Source: CASFRF01 sp031549345
GTDB lineage: Bacteria; Verrucomicrobiota; Lentisphaeria; Victivallales; Victivallaceae
DNA length: 64,000 nt
Direction: 5' to 3'
Assembly: GCA_031549345.1 (NCBI GenBank)
Contig: JAVBPY010000006.1
Location: 310,001 to 374,000, forward strand
A program made the translations under genes and the position numbers. Below, piece by piece: positions 43,786 through 53,206 of this stretch; position 1 is the stretch's first letter, and each line of letters opens with the position of its first letter. Under the pieces are notes generated by a model. It had not been told where the DNA came from and ran no database searches. It was given only the letters and a program-made list of their open reading frames with translations.

Positions 43786-44832
43786 ATGGTCAAGACACTG
43801 ATTCGGCGGGACGATGCGTTGTACCGGCAGATCGTCCTTCATTTCGAAGAGCAGATCATGCAGGGGCAATTGAAGGCGGGGGATAAATTGCCGCCCACCA
43901 CTCGCCTTGCGGAGATGTTCGGTGTTACCACCGACACGATCCAGCAGAGTTTGAAGCTCCTTGCGAGCCGGGGATTCATCAGCCGCACGCCGGGGCGCGG
44001 AACGTTTGTCCGCAAGGGGGTTCATTCGCAAGCGCTGGCGCTCATATTCAAGCGCGATGTTTTCACGAACGAGGATGTGAGTTTCTACGTCGGCTTCTTC
44101 AACGACCTTGTTACGCTGGCGGAGTCGGAATCGTGGAACTGCCGGTATTTCCTCGTCTCCGAAAACCTTTTCCCGGAGAGCGCGGCGAACGAGAAGGGGC
44201 TTTTGGACCTCAAAAAAGCGCTGAACAACGGGGAGATTCGCGCCGTCGTCGAATTCTGCTCCAACCCCACGGTGCGGTCATACCTTTCCGGCGAATGCCC
44301 GGTGCCGATTTCTTTTTCCGAGGTTTCGGTTGATCTACGCGATTTTCTGTTCCAAGGGCTGGATTATCTCCGGGGACGCGGGTTCCGGCGGATCGGCGTC
44401 CTGGGGTTTGAAATGCTTCGCTTCGATCTGGGGGAGACTTTGAACGAGTACGAGTTTTCCAAAGATATGACCCTCTCCTTCCGGGAAGCCGGCCACCCCA
44501 AGAAACAGGAGGGGTATCGCCTTGCGGCGGAAATGTTCGCGCAAGCGAATCCCCCGGAGGCGCTCCTTATTGCCAACGATCGCCTTTTTGCGGGCGCGTG
44601 GTATTATTTGCTGGAAAAAGGAATCCGCGTCCCCGAAGACGTTGCGGTGCTCACCCACACCAACAAGGGACGGGAGCCGATGTCGCACATCCCCCTTACG
44701 CGCCTGGAGGTTGATCCCTTTTCGCTCGCCCGCGAGGTATACAAGGAAATCACCGCGAAAATCGACGGTGTGAAATATGCAATCCAACCCGTCCGCGCCA
44801 CATTGGTCGCCGGGAAAAGCTGTGGAGAATGA
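43786..44832 (+). CDS. GntR/LacI-type transcriptional regulator (AraR-like architecture)
   Basis: 348 residues. The N-terminal 75 residues are a GntR winged helix (LYRQIVLHFEEQIMQGQLKA, GDKLPPTTRLAEMFGV, SRTPGRGTFVRKG). The rest is a periplasmic-binding-protein fold of the LacI kind, with SNPTVRSYLSGE, GLDYLRGRGFRRIGVLGFE, EALLIANDRLFAGAWYYL and PLTRLEVDPFSLAREV. Such proteins sense a sugar and release DNA. First gene of the locus, overlapping the next by an ATGA. Likely autoregulated through the dyad and repeats at 43728-43763. Confidence 0.87.
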   Translation: MVKTLIRRDDALYRQIVLHFEEQIMQGQLKAGDKLPPTTRLAEMFGVTTDTIQQSLKLLASRGFISRTPGRGTFVRKGVHSQALALIFKRDVFTNEDVSFYVGFFNDLVTLAESESWNCRYFLVSENLFPESAANEKGLLDLKKALNNGEIRAVVEFCSNPTVRSYLSGECPVPISFSEVSVDLRDFLFQGLDYLRGRGFRRIGVLGFEMLRFDLGETLNEYEFSKDMTLSFREAGHPKKQEGYRLAAEMFAQANPPEALLIANDRLFAGAWYYLLEKGIRVPEDVAVLTHTNKGREPMSHIPLTRLEVDPFSLAREVYKEITAKIDGVKYAIQPVRATLVAGKSCGE

Positions 44833-46724
44833 AAATGAAGTTTACCGCCTCCGGCATCGAATGGCAAGGCCGCCTTGTCCCCTACACCGAACTGCTCGCC
44901 TGCGAAATGTATTTGCGTCCGGAAAAACGGCGTTTGCGCTTTGCGGAATTCCGCGCCGTGATTCACTCGTTTTGTGCATGGCGCGTTGAATTGATGATGG
45001 TGGACGATCTCCGCGGCTTCCTGATTCCCGTGGAATTGCGCGCGGAAGGTGCGCGCCTCACGGTCCGGATCTCAGGCGCGGGGATCGTCGAAAGCGCGGG
45101 GAACAGCTGGCGGCTGATGGAAATTTCCGTCCTGCCGAAGCTGCTGGAAACGAGTACGGAGGAGGAAGGCGCGTATCTTCTTCCCGTCCTCTCCGGGTAC
45201 GAAGTTCCATTCCGTGGGCAGGAGCCCGTTCGCAATCGCGACCGTGTTTATGTGGACCAGGGCGAATGGGAAAAATTTGGACAGCCGGACGCGTTCGGCA
45301 TGACGACGCCGAAGGGGGGCGTACTGGCCGTCGTCCGTTCCGGCGCGTTCTTCGCGTGGGTGGATTCTTCGTTCAACCAGGATGGACGCAACCAAATCTG
45401 CGCGACCTTCGGCGTGCGCCACACCCCCGGTGAGGAATGCCGCTTTTCCGACAAAGAAGTGTTCTTTGAGTACCTGGAGGAGGGGACAAACTATTCCGCC
45501 CTTGCTATCCGTTACCGCAAACACCTGATCGAAGAACGGGGTATCGTACCATTGCGCGAGCGCGTCTGGCTCAACCCCGTCCTCGATTATTCCGTCCATG
45601 CGCTGCGGGTTAAAATTTTTATGGGGCAGAAGCAGCCCTTTGTCGCCGACGGCGCTTCACCATATGTCTGCTGCACAACGTTCGCCGAGGCAGGGGAAAT
45701 CCTCGACGCCATGCACAATGCCGGACTCTCCCGCGCCGTCATCACTCTTGTGGGCTGGAACCGCGGCGGACACGACGGCGCGTACCCCACCCGCTTCCCC
45801 GTCAATGAATCAGCCGGCGGCGAGGCGGGGCTCGCGGAGGTGATCGCCAAGGCGCTTTCGTACGGCTACCAGATTGTTCCGCACGATAATGTTACGGATG
45901 TGTACCTGGCCGCCCCCGATTACGATCCGGCGCTTGTGTCGCATGACGAAGAGGGCGAACGGCAGGCCGCCGGACTCTGGGCGGGCGGATTGTCGTACAA
46001 GAATTGTCCGCTTGTAACGCTCCGGCGTTTTGGCGGGGAGTTCAAGCGCATCCACAACCTCGGCTTTCGCGGATCGTATTACCTTGACGCGCAGTCCACG
46101 GGGCTTTTCCGCTGTTCGCACCCGGATCACCCGGCGGACGAGGAAACGTTCGCTTTGGCGCTGGCGCGGATCGCCCTCTGGCCCCGCGCGATGTTCGGCG
46201 CGGTCTCGACGGAATGCGCCCCCGCCTACATGCTCCCCTATCTGGACGAGGTGGCGCGTCTTTCCGGGGAGCGGGAGCTGAAACATTTTCACAAGCGTTT
46301 TCCGGAGAGCTTCCGGAAACTTCGCGGACGGTGCGTCCCTTTTTACATGATCGCGGTCCACGGATTGATCGTCTACCAGGCGAACTGGGTGCATGCGTAC
46401 GGGAAGACGGCGGGGGAACGGCTGCGCGGACTCCTCCGGGAATTCGGCGAGGGCGCGCGTCCTTCGATGGAAGTATCCATGCGTCCCTTGTGCAACGGGG
46501 GCGACCACAAGGAGTCCATCGCGTCGCTCCAGGAAGCGTACCATATTCACTTCGAGCTTTGCCCCGAGCTCCAGACCGCATTGATGACATCCTACGAGGA
46601 AACCTCCGCCTCAAGTTCGCGCATCACCTACGATACGGGGCTGGTGGTGGAGGCTGCCTGGGGCGAAAAGGCGGAATTGAAGATTCTTCGTTCCCAAGAA
46701 ACGTTATTTCATAAAATCTATTGA
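44829..46724 (+). CDS. Predicted cytoplasmic glycoside-hydrolase-like protein (possible DUF5696/GH101-like fold)
   Basis: 631 residues without a signal peptide. An N-terminal beta-rich half (ELMMVDDLRGFLIPVELRAE and others) is followed by a barrel-like region with WLNPVLDYS, AVITLVGWNRGGHDGAYPTR, IVPHDNVTDVYLAAPDYDPA and LGFRGSYYLDAQSTGL. Alternating hydrophobic strands and conserved Asp/His/Asn residues suggest a (beta/alpha)8 glycosidase. I recall similar wording in DUF5696 proteins of Lentisphaerota and Paenibacillus, but cannot confirm it. Coupled to the regulator gene, so its substrate is probably the regulator's inducer or precursor. Confidence 0.5.
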   Translation: MKMKFTASGIEWQGRLVPYTELLACEMYLRPEKRRLRFAEFRAVIHSFCAWRVELMMVDDLRGFLIPVELRAEGARLTVRISGAGIVESAGNSWRLMEISVLPKLLETSTEEEGAYLLPVLSGYEVPFRGQEPVRNRDRVYVDQGEWEKFGQPDAFGMTTPKGGVLAVVRSGAFFAWVDSSFNQDGRNQICATFGVRHTPGEECRFSDKEVFFEYLEEGTNYSALAIRYRKHLIEERGIVPLRERVWLNPVLDYSVHALRVKIFMGQKQPFVADGASPYVCCTTFAEAGEILDAMHNAGLSRAVITLVGWNRGGHDGAYPTRFPVNESAGGEAGLAEVIAKALSYGYQIVPHDNVTDVYLAAPDYDPALVSHDEEGERQAAGLWAGGLSYKNCPLVTLRRFGGEFKRIHNLGFRGSYYLDAQSTGLFRCSHPDHPADEETFALALARIALWPRAMFGAVSTECAPAYMLPYLDEVARLSGERELKHFHKRFPESFRKLRGRCVPFYMIAVHGLIVYQANWVHAYGKTAGERLRGLLREFGEGARPSMEVSMRPLCNGGDHKESIASLQEAYHIHFELCPELQTALMTSYEETSASSSRITYDTGLVVEAAWGEKAELKILRSQETLFHKIY

Positions 46725-46741
46725 AGAAAGCGAGGAAGACG

Positions 46742-47491
46742 ATGAAAAGAAAATTTGTTGCGGCATGCGGAATCATGATGGCTGTGTTCGGTGTTTCGGC
46801 GGAATTGGTGCTTCACTACGATTTCCAGGGGGCGGACGATGCGGCCCGCCTAGCGGGGAAGGGGAGCGACAAAACCGCCGCGAAGATCGTTGTCAAAAAC
46901 AAATGTGCCGTTGAATTTGTGAACGACCAGCCTTTCGCCGGAAAATCCGCCGTTGTCTTCAAGAACGTTCCAGGCCAGAAGATGCAGGGGAGCGCCCTGG
47001 TGATCCCCGGCACAGCCGGAAAACTCGCCGCCACCGAAGCCGGGCAAAAGCTGACCATCGCACTGTGGGTCAAGGCCGACAAGCCGGATGCGGAGGGCGG
47101 CCTGATCGGCTGCGGCAATGGCGGACACTCCAGCGGCTGGATGTTCGGGACCTCCAACAAGAACGGCGGCATCGCCATGACCGGCTGCGGCACGTTCGGC
47201 ACGCGTTTCAGCAAGGACGATTCGCTCAAGCCGGGCGTCTGGACACACGTGGCGCTCACATGGGACGTGGGCGCTCCGGAGGGAATCCGTTTCTATATGG
47301 ATGGCGAGCGCGTGGAAAGCAGTTTGAACTTCATCAGCGCCAAGCCCTGCGGAAAAGACGCGGCGGAATTCGTCATCGGCGCGAAAACGCCGGGGCAGTG
47401 GCAGGCGTTCGGCGGGGCCGTGAGCGACGTCCGCGTGTACGACGAAATTTTGAGCGCGGATGCGATTTTGGCCCTCGCCGCACGCCCCTGA
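46742..47491 (+). CDS. Secreted LamG/concanavalin-like protein
   Basis: 249 residues. A signal peptide (FVAACGIMMAVFGVSA) is followed by a single LamG-type jelly roll: LVLHYDFQGADD at the start, LTIALWVKADKP, GVWTHVALTWDVG, RFYMDGERV and FGGAVSDVRVYDEILSADAI at the end. A carbohydrate-binding role outside the cell is likely. GAGGAAG precedes ATG 46742; a TTG at 46721 is in frame but less likely. Sits between the cytoplasmic glycosidase-like gene and a pseudopilin. Confidence 0.82.
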   Translation: MKRKFVAACGIMMAVFGVSAELVLHYDFQGADDAARLAGKGSDKTAAKIVVKNKCAVEFVNDQPFAGKSAVVFKNVPGQKMQGSALVIPGTAGKLAATEAGQKLTIALWVKADKPDAEGGLIGCGNGGHSSGWMFGTSNKNGGIAMTGCGTFGTRFSKDDSLKPGVWTHVALTWDVGAPEGIRFYMDGERVESSLNFISAKPCGKDAAEFVIGAKTPGQWQAFGGAVSDVRVYDEILSADAILALAARP

Positions 47492-47515
47492 TGATAAAAC
47501 CCTTGGAGGTCGAAT

Positions 47516-48310
47516 ATGTTTAAGCGTTCTTTTACGTTGATCGAGCTTCTGGTTGTGATCGCCATCATTGCGATTCTTGCGTCGATGCTTTTGCCCGCAC
47601 TGAACCAGGCGCGGGCGAAGGCACGGCTGATTTCGTGCACAAGTTCCACGAAACAGCAGATCACCGGCATTATTACTTACCTGGACGATTTTCGCAACAC
47701 CGCGCCGCCGAAGGATTTCGGGAGCACCTACTACAGCAGCGGACACACGAATTTTCTGGGGAAGAAAACGGTCGCGTACCAGCTTGGTTCGCTGATCAAC
47801 GGGAAATATCTTCCGTTCTCCATCCTCTTTTGTCCGGGGCGGAACGGGACTTCGGTTGCCAACAACTATTATAAGGTCGATAACACCAAAGGGGCGCAGA
47901 AGCTCTGGGACGACGGCAACGGTTTGTCGGTGGATGCGACGTTCATCGGGCAGTACGTGGCGGAATTCGTCCGCTCCGGGGCCAGCGTGGCGGATTATTC
48001 CGGGACGAAGTATGCGCACAATTTCAACAAGGAACCGGCCAACACCCCCATGGTCGGCGATGCATGGGGCGGAACAAACTCCACGATCAGCGGTTCGACT
48101 TTGATGTATTCGGACATCTACACGGCACACGACGGACGCGCCAACAACGTGGGTTTTTTGGATGGGAGCGCCCGTTTGTTTAATCTGACGGATTACCAGT
48201 ATTCAAACTACCTGAATTTGCTGAAGGAAGGCAACACCAAGGTTGCGGGCGGCAACTCGGTCACCAAAGAGTACGTGGCGCTTTTGCGGAAAATGTACTC
48301 CAAACGCTAA
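47516..48310 (+). CDS. Prepilin-like protein with N-methylation signal and H-x-DG processing motif
   Basis: 264 residues. The N-terminus SFTLIELLVVIAIIAILASM is a type IV prepilin/pseudopilin signal cleaved before Phe by PilD-type peptidase. The C-terminal part has the PVC-type H-x-DG motif: His (TAHDGRANN) followed by ten residues and DG (FLDGSARLFN), one more than the usual nine. Hundreds of such proteins occur in Lentisphaerota and Planctomycetota genomes, often beside sulfatases and glycosidases. It may take part in type II secretion or surface display of the neighbouring enzymes. TTGGAGG sets the start. Confidence 0.88.
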   Translation: MFKRSFTLIELLVVIAIIAILASMLLPALNQARAKARLISCTSSTKQQITGIITYLDDFRNTAPPKDFGSTYYSSGHTNFLGKKTVAYQLGSLINGKYLPFSILFCPGRNGTSVANNYYKVDNTKGAQKLWDDGNGLSVDATFIGQYVAEFVRSGASVADYSGTKYAHNFNKEPANTPMVGDAWGGTNSTISGSTLMYSDIYTAHDGRANNVGFLDGSARLFNLTDYQYSNYLNLLKEGNTKVAGGNSVTKEYVALLRKMYSKR

Positions 48311-48318
48311 GGAAAAAG

Positions 48319-50541
48319 ATGAAATTCCGGAAAATATCGATCGCGTTGGGGCTCGGCGCCCTTGCGTTGTGTGCGACGGCGGCGGAGAAGAAGATTTACG
48401 CGCATTACATGGGGTGTTATCCCGCCGGCCGCGGGGCGCTGAACCACCATTTACGCAACATGTCCAAGGAGATGAAGCATGCCTCCGGGGATTATAACGC
48501 CGCCATCGGCGGGAGAATCGTCAACTGGCCCCTTCTGCCGCAGAACGCCGATCTTTCGGCGGAGGAGAGCGCCGAGCTGGAAGTCCGGCGAGCCATTCGC
48601 GGCGGCATTGACGGTTTCGCCATCGACGCATGGGCCGGGCAGGACGGCGCGAAAGACTCCCTTTCCGCCCTGATTCGCGCGGCGGAGAAGCTCGACGCGC
48701 CGTTTGAAGTAACCCTTTGCCTCGATCCCTCGTGCCATCCGCGTCCGGCGGGGGCGCAGGATCACATCCAGACATTCACCGACTCGATCAAATGGCTCCT
48801 GGACAACCACGGCAAGAGCCCCAAACTCGCGCGGCGCAACGGCAAAGTATTGATCGTAGGCTACAGCTCGCGCGGCATTATTTACGATCCGGAGTTCCGC
48901 GCCCTCCCGGAAACGCCGGAAAAATGGGCGCGCATTGCCGCCGCTTACCGCGAGGTGGAGAAACGCGTGGGCGTTCCATTGTTCTTCCACTTCTGTTTCG
49001 ACAACATGGCAGTGAAGGACCCTGCGATCCGGAAACAGGCGGCGGCGTGGGCCGGGAAAAATTTCGACGCCGTCGGCGGATTCCTCGGCAACGGCTGGGA
49101 CGACGACATGGACGCGATCCGCGCCATCAAAGAGGGCGGCGCGGAGTGGAGCCAGCCGCTCTTTTACCAGTACAACAACAAGCAGGGGAGCTTGTTTGTG
49201 GAAAAAGGGACCGACAAGCTCCGGCGCGCGTGGGAACTTGCGCGGAAGACGGATTCGACGCTTATTCAGTTCGTAACCTGGAACGACTACGGCGAGGAGA
49301 CGATTCTCGCACCGGCCTATGGAACGAATTACACCATTTTAAGCCTCAACAAATACTTCGTGGATTTCTGGAAACAAGGAAAAGCGCCGAAGGTGGACAA
49401 GGAGATCATTCACCTGATCTTCCGCCGGGCGCTCGACAACGCGCCGACGTTCCCCTTCGGAACGCGCCGCACTGCGCCGGGGGTCTTGGAAGTAACGACC
49501 CTCCTGAATGCGCCGGGGAAAATCGTTGTTCCCCATTACGGCGAATACGAGGCGGAGGCGGGGTTGTTCGTGAAACAGTTCCCGCTCAAAGTCGGCAAAG
49601 TCGGCGCGCGCCTTGTGCGCGATGGAAAGACGTTGATCGATGTTACGGCACACGAGGAAGTTACCGACAAACCCTTCCGCGAAGACAATACCATGGTTTG
49701 TTTTTCCAGCGATTTTCTGGAGGAATGGCGCGCCGATTTCGGCAAGCGTCCGCCGCTCTACTACAGCGAGAACGGCGACGTGGACGGCGACGGATTGCCG
49801 AACTGGTTCGAGATGTACTACTTCGGGCGCTTCCCCTTTATGAATACCGCCACTTCCGCCAACCCCGGCGATGATCCGGACGGCGACGGGAAGACCAATT
49901 TGGAGGAATACAATGCGCGCACTTCTCCGGTGGTTGCGGATAAACCCTATTCTGTCGGTTACTGCTGGAATTTCGACGAGCAGCAGTCGCGCGGACTCAG
50001 CTTCAACCCCGACCGCGACAGCCATTGGCGCGACGTCTGGTTCTACCGCTACAAGCACGGTGAAAAAGGAAAAATTCCCCACGACGGGAACTACGATAAG
50101 ATTCCATCGAGCTGGATGAACGTCCCCTACGCCGGAAAAATGGCGCACCTTACGCCCCCGACCGATCCGGCGGGGTACCGTTACCTCCACGGCTGGATCG
50201 CCCGCAAGACGCTGGCGGACGGCTCTTGGGGAATGATCGTCCGTCCCCGGGCGAACGCGGCGCTGATCCTTGAGTGGCGGAGTCCGGTGGCGGGGCGTGT
50301 GGAAGCATCCTTTGCCGTGGCGGAGGCGAACGCCGCTCTTCCGCTGCGCCTCGACCTCCAGCGCGGTAAAGAATCGTTGCTGAAAGCGGAGTTGAAACAA
50401 GGATTGGAATTCAAGTCCGAATCCATCGCGGTCAAGCCCGGCGATTCCTTGTACTTTGTGTTCGACGACAACCCGCCGGGGGACAGCGGCACGGCGCTTT
50501 TGAAGAATTTTCAAATCCGATTGGAGAAAACCGATGAATAA
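48319..50541 (+). CDS. Secreted GH71-like glycoside hydrolase with calcium-binding repeats
   Basis: 740 residues. A signal peptide (ISIALGLGALALCATAA) is followed by a GH71 (alpha-1,3-glucanase-like) barrel: IYAHYMGCYPAGRG, GGIDGFAIDAWAGQDG, FHFCFDNMAV and LIQFVTWNDYGEETILAP. After about residue 475 comes a thrombospondin-type-3-like calcium module (DVDGDGLPNWFEMYYFG and DDPDGDGKTNLEEYN), then a beta-rich C-terminal domain. Probably degrades an extracellular alpha-glucan or a related polysaccharide. Coupled to the next GH71-like gene by an 8-base overlap. Confidence 0.75.
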   Translation: MKFRKISIALGLGALALCATAAEKKIYAHYMGCYPAGRGALNHHLRNMSKEMKHASGDYNAAIGGRIVNWPLLPQNADLSAEESAELEVRRAIRGGIDGFAIDAWAGQDGAKDSLSALIRAAEKLDAPFEVTLCLDPSCHPRPAGAQDHIQTFTDSIKWLLDNHGKSPKLARRNGKVLIVGYSSRGIIYDPEFRALPETPEKWARIAAAYREVEKRVGVPLFFHFCFDNMAVKDPAIRKQAAAWAGKNFDAVGGFLGNGWDDDMDAIRAIKEGGAEWSQPLFYQYNNKQGSLFVEKGTDKLRRAWELARKTDSTLIQFVTWNDYGEETILAPAYGTNYTILSLNKYFVDFWKQGKAPKVDKEIIHLIFRRALDNAPTFPFGTRRTAPGVLEVTTLLNAPGKIVVPHYGEYEAEAGLFVKQFPLKVGKVGARLVRDGKTLIDVTAHEEVTDKPFREDNTMVCFSSDFLEEWRADFGKRPPLYYSENGDVDGDGLPNWFEMYYFGRFPFMNTATSANPGDDPDGDGKTNLEEYNARTSPVVADKPYSVGYCWNFDEQQSRGLSFNPDRDSHWRDVWFYRYKHGEKGKIPHDGNYDKIPSSWMNVPYAGKMAHLTPPTDPAGYRYLHGWIARKTLADGSWGMIVRPRANAALILEWRSPVAGRVEASFAVAEANAALPLRLDLQRGKESLLKAELKQGLEFKSESIAVKPGDSLYFVFDDNPPGDSGTALLKNFQIRLEKTDE

Positions 50542-53065
50542 AATGATGTTGGCTCTCTGTTCTCTGGGCGCTCTCTCCGCTGTCGGCGCCGAAGCGCCGA
50601 AGGTGTTCGCCCACTACATGACGTGCTTTACGCAGTCGCGCGAATTTACGATGCGCGAAATCGCCCTGGCACGCTACTTCGGCATCGACGGTTTCGCCAT
50701 GAATTGCGGCGAATGGAAGAAATTCGACGCCAAGGGGAAGATGTCCGAAACCCGCTATGTCCCCAAGGCCGACGCCGTCTACGCCGCGGCGGAGGCCGAT
50801 GGGAAGGGGTTTCAACTCTTTTTCTCCCCCGATTTTGCCGGGGAGATGATTCGGATGCTCCCCGACTTTAACGTCGGCGACATGGTCAAACGCTATTACG
50901 GACACCCGAACTCGTTCAGGTATAACGGAAAACATTTTCTTTCCGGCTGGTCGGGGAAAATCCGCGACTACGAAAGCCCCGTGAAAAAGCTCCGCGACGA
51001 AGGGTTCGAGCTCTGCGTTGTCCCGTATCCGCAAATCCCCCCGCACCCGATGAATTGGAGCCTGGAAACCGTTCTGCGGCAGTTCCCCGCGAATGGGGTG
51101 TTCGACGGCTTGTTCCGTTTTGCCGCCGACAGTACCGCCCAAGAGAACGTCGCCTCCAACGCGAATGCCCGGCGCGGGACGATGTTCCTGGATAAAATCT
51201 TTATGGCGGGCGTTTGTCCGGCGTACAACAGCCCGAACCTGCGCGATTTCGCCGGGGTCCGCGGCTATATGGCCATGTGGGAGGGGTTGATTCGCGACGG
51301 CGCGGACCTGGTTGAAATCGTAACCTGGAACGACTACAACGAAGACAGCAATCTGATGCCCTGGGCGACCCATTCGCAGCGGGGCAAGCGCTATTTCGAT
51401 CGCGACGCGTCGTATCTGGACATCACCGGCTACTACAGCTCGTATTACAAAACCAACGTCCGTCCGGAAATTACGCAGGACAAGGTATTCCTGAGCTACC
51501 GTGCCCGCCTCAAAGGAGAGAACAAAGTCTGGAATGAAGAAACGAAAAGCTGGGTGGACCTCCGTTTCGGCCCCGGCGTGAAGGACCAGCTCCACGACGA
51601 CGTCCGCGACTGCGTCTATGTTACCGCCTTCCTGAGCGCCGATGCGGAGCTGGAAATCATTCAGGGGAAGAACGTGGAAAAAAGAACACTCAAGCGTGGG
51701 ATCGCCCATGCTGAAGCGCCGCTTCTTTCCGGCGAAACGCCCTCCGTTCGGCTCTTTCGCGCAGGGAAAGAAGCGATTGCGTTCTCCGGCAGGCGGCAAG
51801 TCGTCGCGGAGGTAACGGAGAAAAACAGCGCGCAGGGCGGCCACCTTGCCAACCGCACCTGGACGGCGGGCGGTGTTGCCGGAAAGCCCGCTTTTGCATT
51901 CGATCTTGGCAATGCGGCGCTTGCCGCGCCCGACGGGAAGATCGAGCTCCCCTTTTCCGGCGCGACGGATGCCCCTTACGCCTTTGCCCTGACGTACTCA
52001 AACAATGGCTCGGTGGAGGCGCGTGTTACGCTTTATGCCGATGGCGCCCCCTCCGAACTCCCGGACGAACCGTATTCCATTCCCCTTTACCTGCCGCCGA
52101 CAGGGGGCGAATTCCGCACCATTTCGGTCCTTTGGCCTTTGTGGGCGAAAAGCACGCGCCTCACACTTCGTTTCGACGCGAGCGACGATAAGAAATACAC
52201 AAGTACCGATTTCAACGACTTCGGCGCGGCGACGTTCCGTTCGCTCACCCTCACACCCGTAGTGCCGTTCCGCTCCTCAGCGCCCGCACCGTGGATGCAC
52301 CCGGAATTGGTGGATATCCCCGGCGGACGTTTCAGCATGGGCGGCCCCGGCGGCGAGGGGGACGAACTACCAGCGCGGGAAGTGACCATTTCTCCCTTCC
52401 GCATGGGCAAGTACGAAGTAACGAACGCGGAGTTCGAACGCTTTATGCCGGAGCACAGGAAGGTTCGCGACGAATACTCCTTCCGCGATCGCGAACCGGT
52501 GATCTACGTTTCGTGGGTGCAAGCCGCACGGTACTGCAACTGGCTTTCCAAACAAAACGGCCTCAATGCCGCCTACGATGAAAAAACGTGGAAACTTATT
52601 TCCGGCGCAAACGGCTTCCGGTTGCCCACCGAGGCGGAGTGGGAGTATGCCGCCTCCGGGCGCGGAGAAAACCGCCGTTATCCGTGGGGGAACGACCTGC
52701 CGACGCAAGACCGGTGCAATTTTGCGCCGGACGCGCTCAAAATCGACGCACTCCAAGCCAAGAACATGGGGAAGGGGACGCGGATTGTCGGCGACTTTCC
52801 GGCGGGTGTTTCGCGCGATGGAGTGTACGATCTTGCAGGCAACGTGGCGGAGTGGTGCACGGATACGTACTTGGATTATCCCGCAGGCCCGGTGGCCGAC
52901 CCGGTTTCGGAGGGCCCATCGCCGCATCGCAGCATTCGCGGCGGTTCCTGGGGGTATTACAATGGGAGTCAGCGCGTCCGCGACCGCGAATTCAACAACC
53001 AGGGCTACGGCGGCTACATCTACATCGGCTTCCGCGTCGTCCTCCCCGTGATGCAACATAAATAG
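50534..53065 (+). CDS. Secreted GH71-like protein fused to an FGE-sulfatase (SUMF1-type) domain
   Basis: 843 residues. Signal peptide (MMLALCSLGALSAVGA), then a GH71-like barrel (KVFAHYMTCFTQ, GIDGFAMNCGEW, EIVTWNDYNEDSNLMP). From about residue 590 a formylglycine-generating-enzyme-like domain follows: DIPGGRFSMGGPGGEGDELP, ISPFRMGKYEVTNAEFERF, FRLPTEAEWEYAASG, YDLAGNVAEWCTDTY, RGGSWGYYNGSQRVR and GFRVV. In secreted multidomain proteins this domain often acts as a lectin-like or structural module, not as a sulfatase activator. TTGGAGAAAACCG precedes the ATG. Last gene of the glycosidase locus. Confidence 0.75.
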   Translation: MNKMMLALCSLGALSAVGAEAPKVFAHYMTCFTQSREFTMREIALARYFGIDGFAMNCGEWKKFDAKGKMSETRYVPKADAVYAAAEADGKGFQLFFSPDFAGEMIRMLPDFNVGDMVKRYYGHPNSFRYNGKHFLSGWSGKIRDYESPVKKLRDEGFELCVVPYPQIPPHPMNWSLETVLRQFPANGVFDGLFRFAADSTAQENVASNANARRGTMFLDKIFMAGVCPAYNSPNLRDFAGVRGYMAMWEGLIRDGADLVEIVTWNDYNEDSNLMPWATHSQRGKRYFDRDASYLDITGYYSSYYKTNVRPEITQDKVFLSYRARLKGENKVWNEETKSWVDLRFGPGVKDQLHDDVRDCVYVTAFLSADAELEIIQGKNVEKRTLKRGIAHAEAPLLSGETPSVRLFRAGKEAIAFSGRRQVVAEVTEKNSAQGGHLANRTWTAGGVAGKPAFAFDLGNAALAAPDGKIELPFSGATDAPYAFALTYSNNGSVEARVTLYADGAPSELPDEPYSIPLYLPPTGGEFRTISVLWPLWAKSTRLTLRFDASDDKKYTSTDFNDFGAATFRSLTLTPVVPFRSSAPAPWMHPELVDIPGGRFSMGGPGGEGDELPAREVTISPFRMGKYEVTNAEFERFMPEHRKVRDEYSFRDREPVIYVSWVQAARYCNWLSKQNGLNAAYDEKTWKLISGANGFRLPTEAEWEYAASGRGENRRYPWGNDLPTQDRCNFAPDALKIDALQAKNMGKGTRIVGDFPAGVSRDGVYDLAGNVAEWCTDTYLDYPAGPVADPVSEGPSPHRSIRGGSWGYYNGSQRVRDREFNNQGYGGYIYIGFRVVLPVMQHK

Positions 53066-53081
53066 TGTATCCCCATGGAAA

Positions 53082-53105
53082 GAAGGGGGGACAAAATCCC
53101 CCTTC
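53082..53105 (+). terminator. Hairpin ending the glycosidase locus
   Basis: GAAGGGGG pairs with CCCCCTTC around GACAAAAT. A strong stem but without a T-run, so its terminator strength is uncertain. Confidence 0.5.
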
Positions 53106-53141
53106 GCGTCCTGCCCCGGAAAAATATTTCCGCTGTTTGAG

Positions 53142-53170
53142 TTGATTTCTTTGCGGCGCTGCTGTATCTT
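53142..53170 (+). promoter_or_regulatory. Promoter of the tannase-family gene
   Basis: TTGATT (53142-53147), 17-base spacer, TATCTT (53165-53170). Confidence 0.5.
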
Positions 53171-53206
53171 CATTGGGTTACATCAGCCAACATAAGGATT
53201 TAATCC

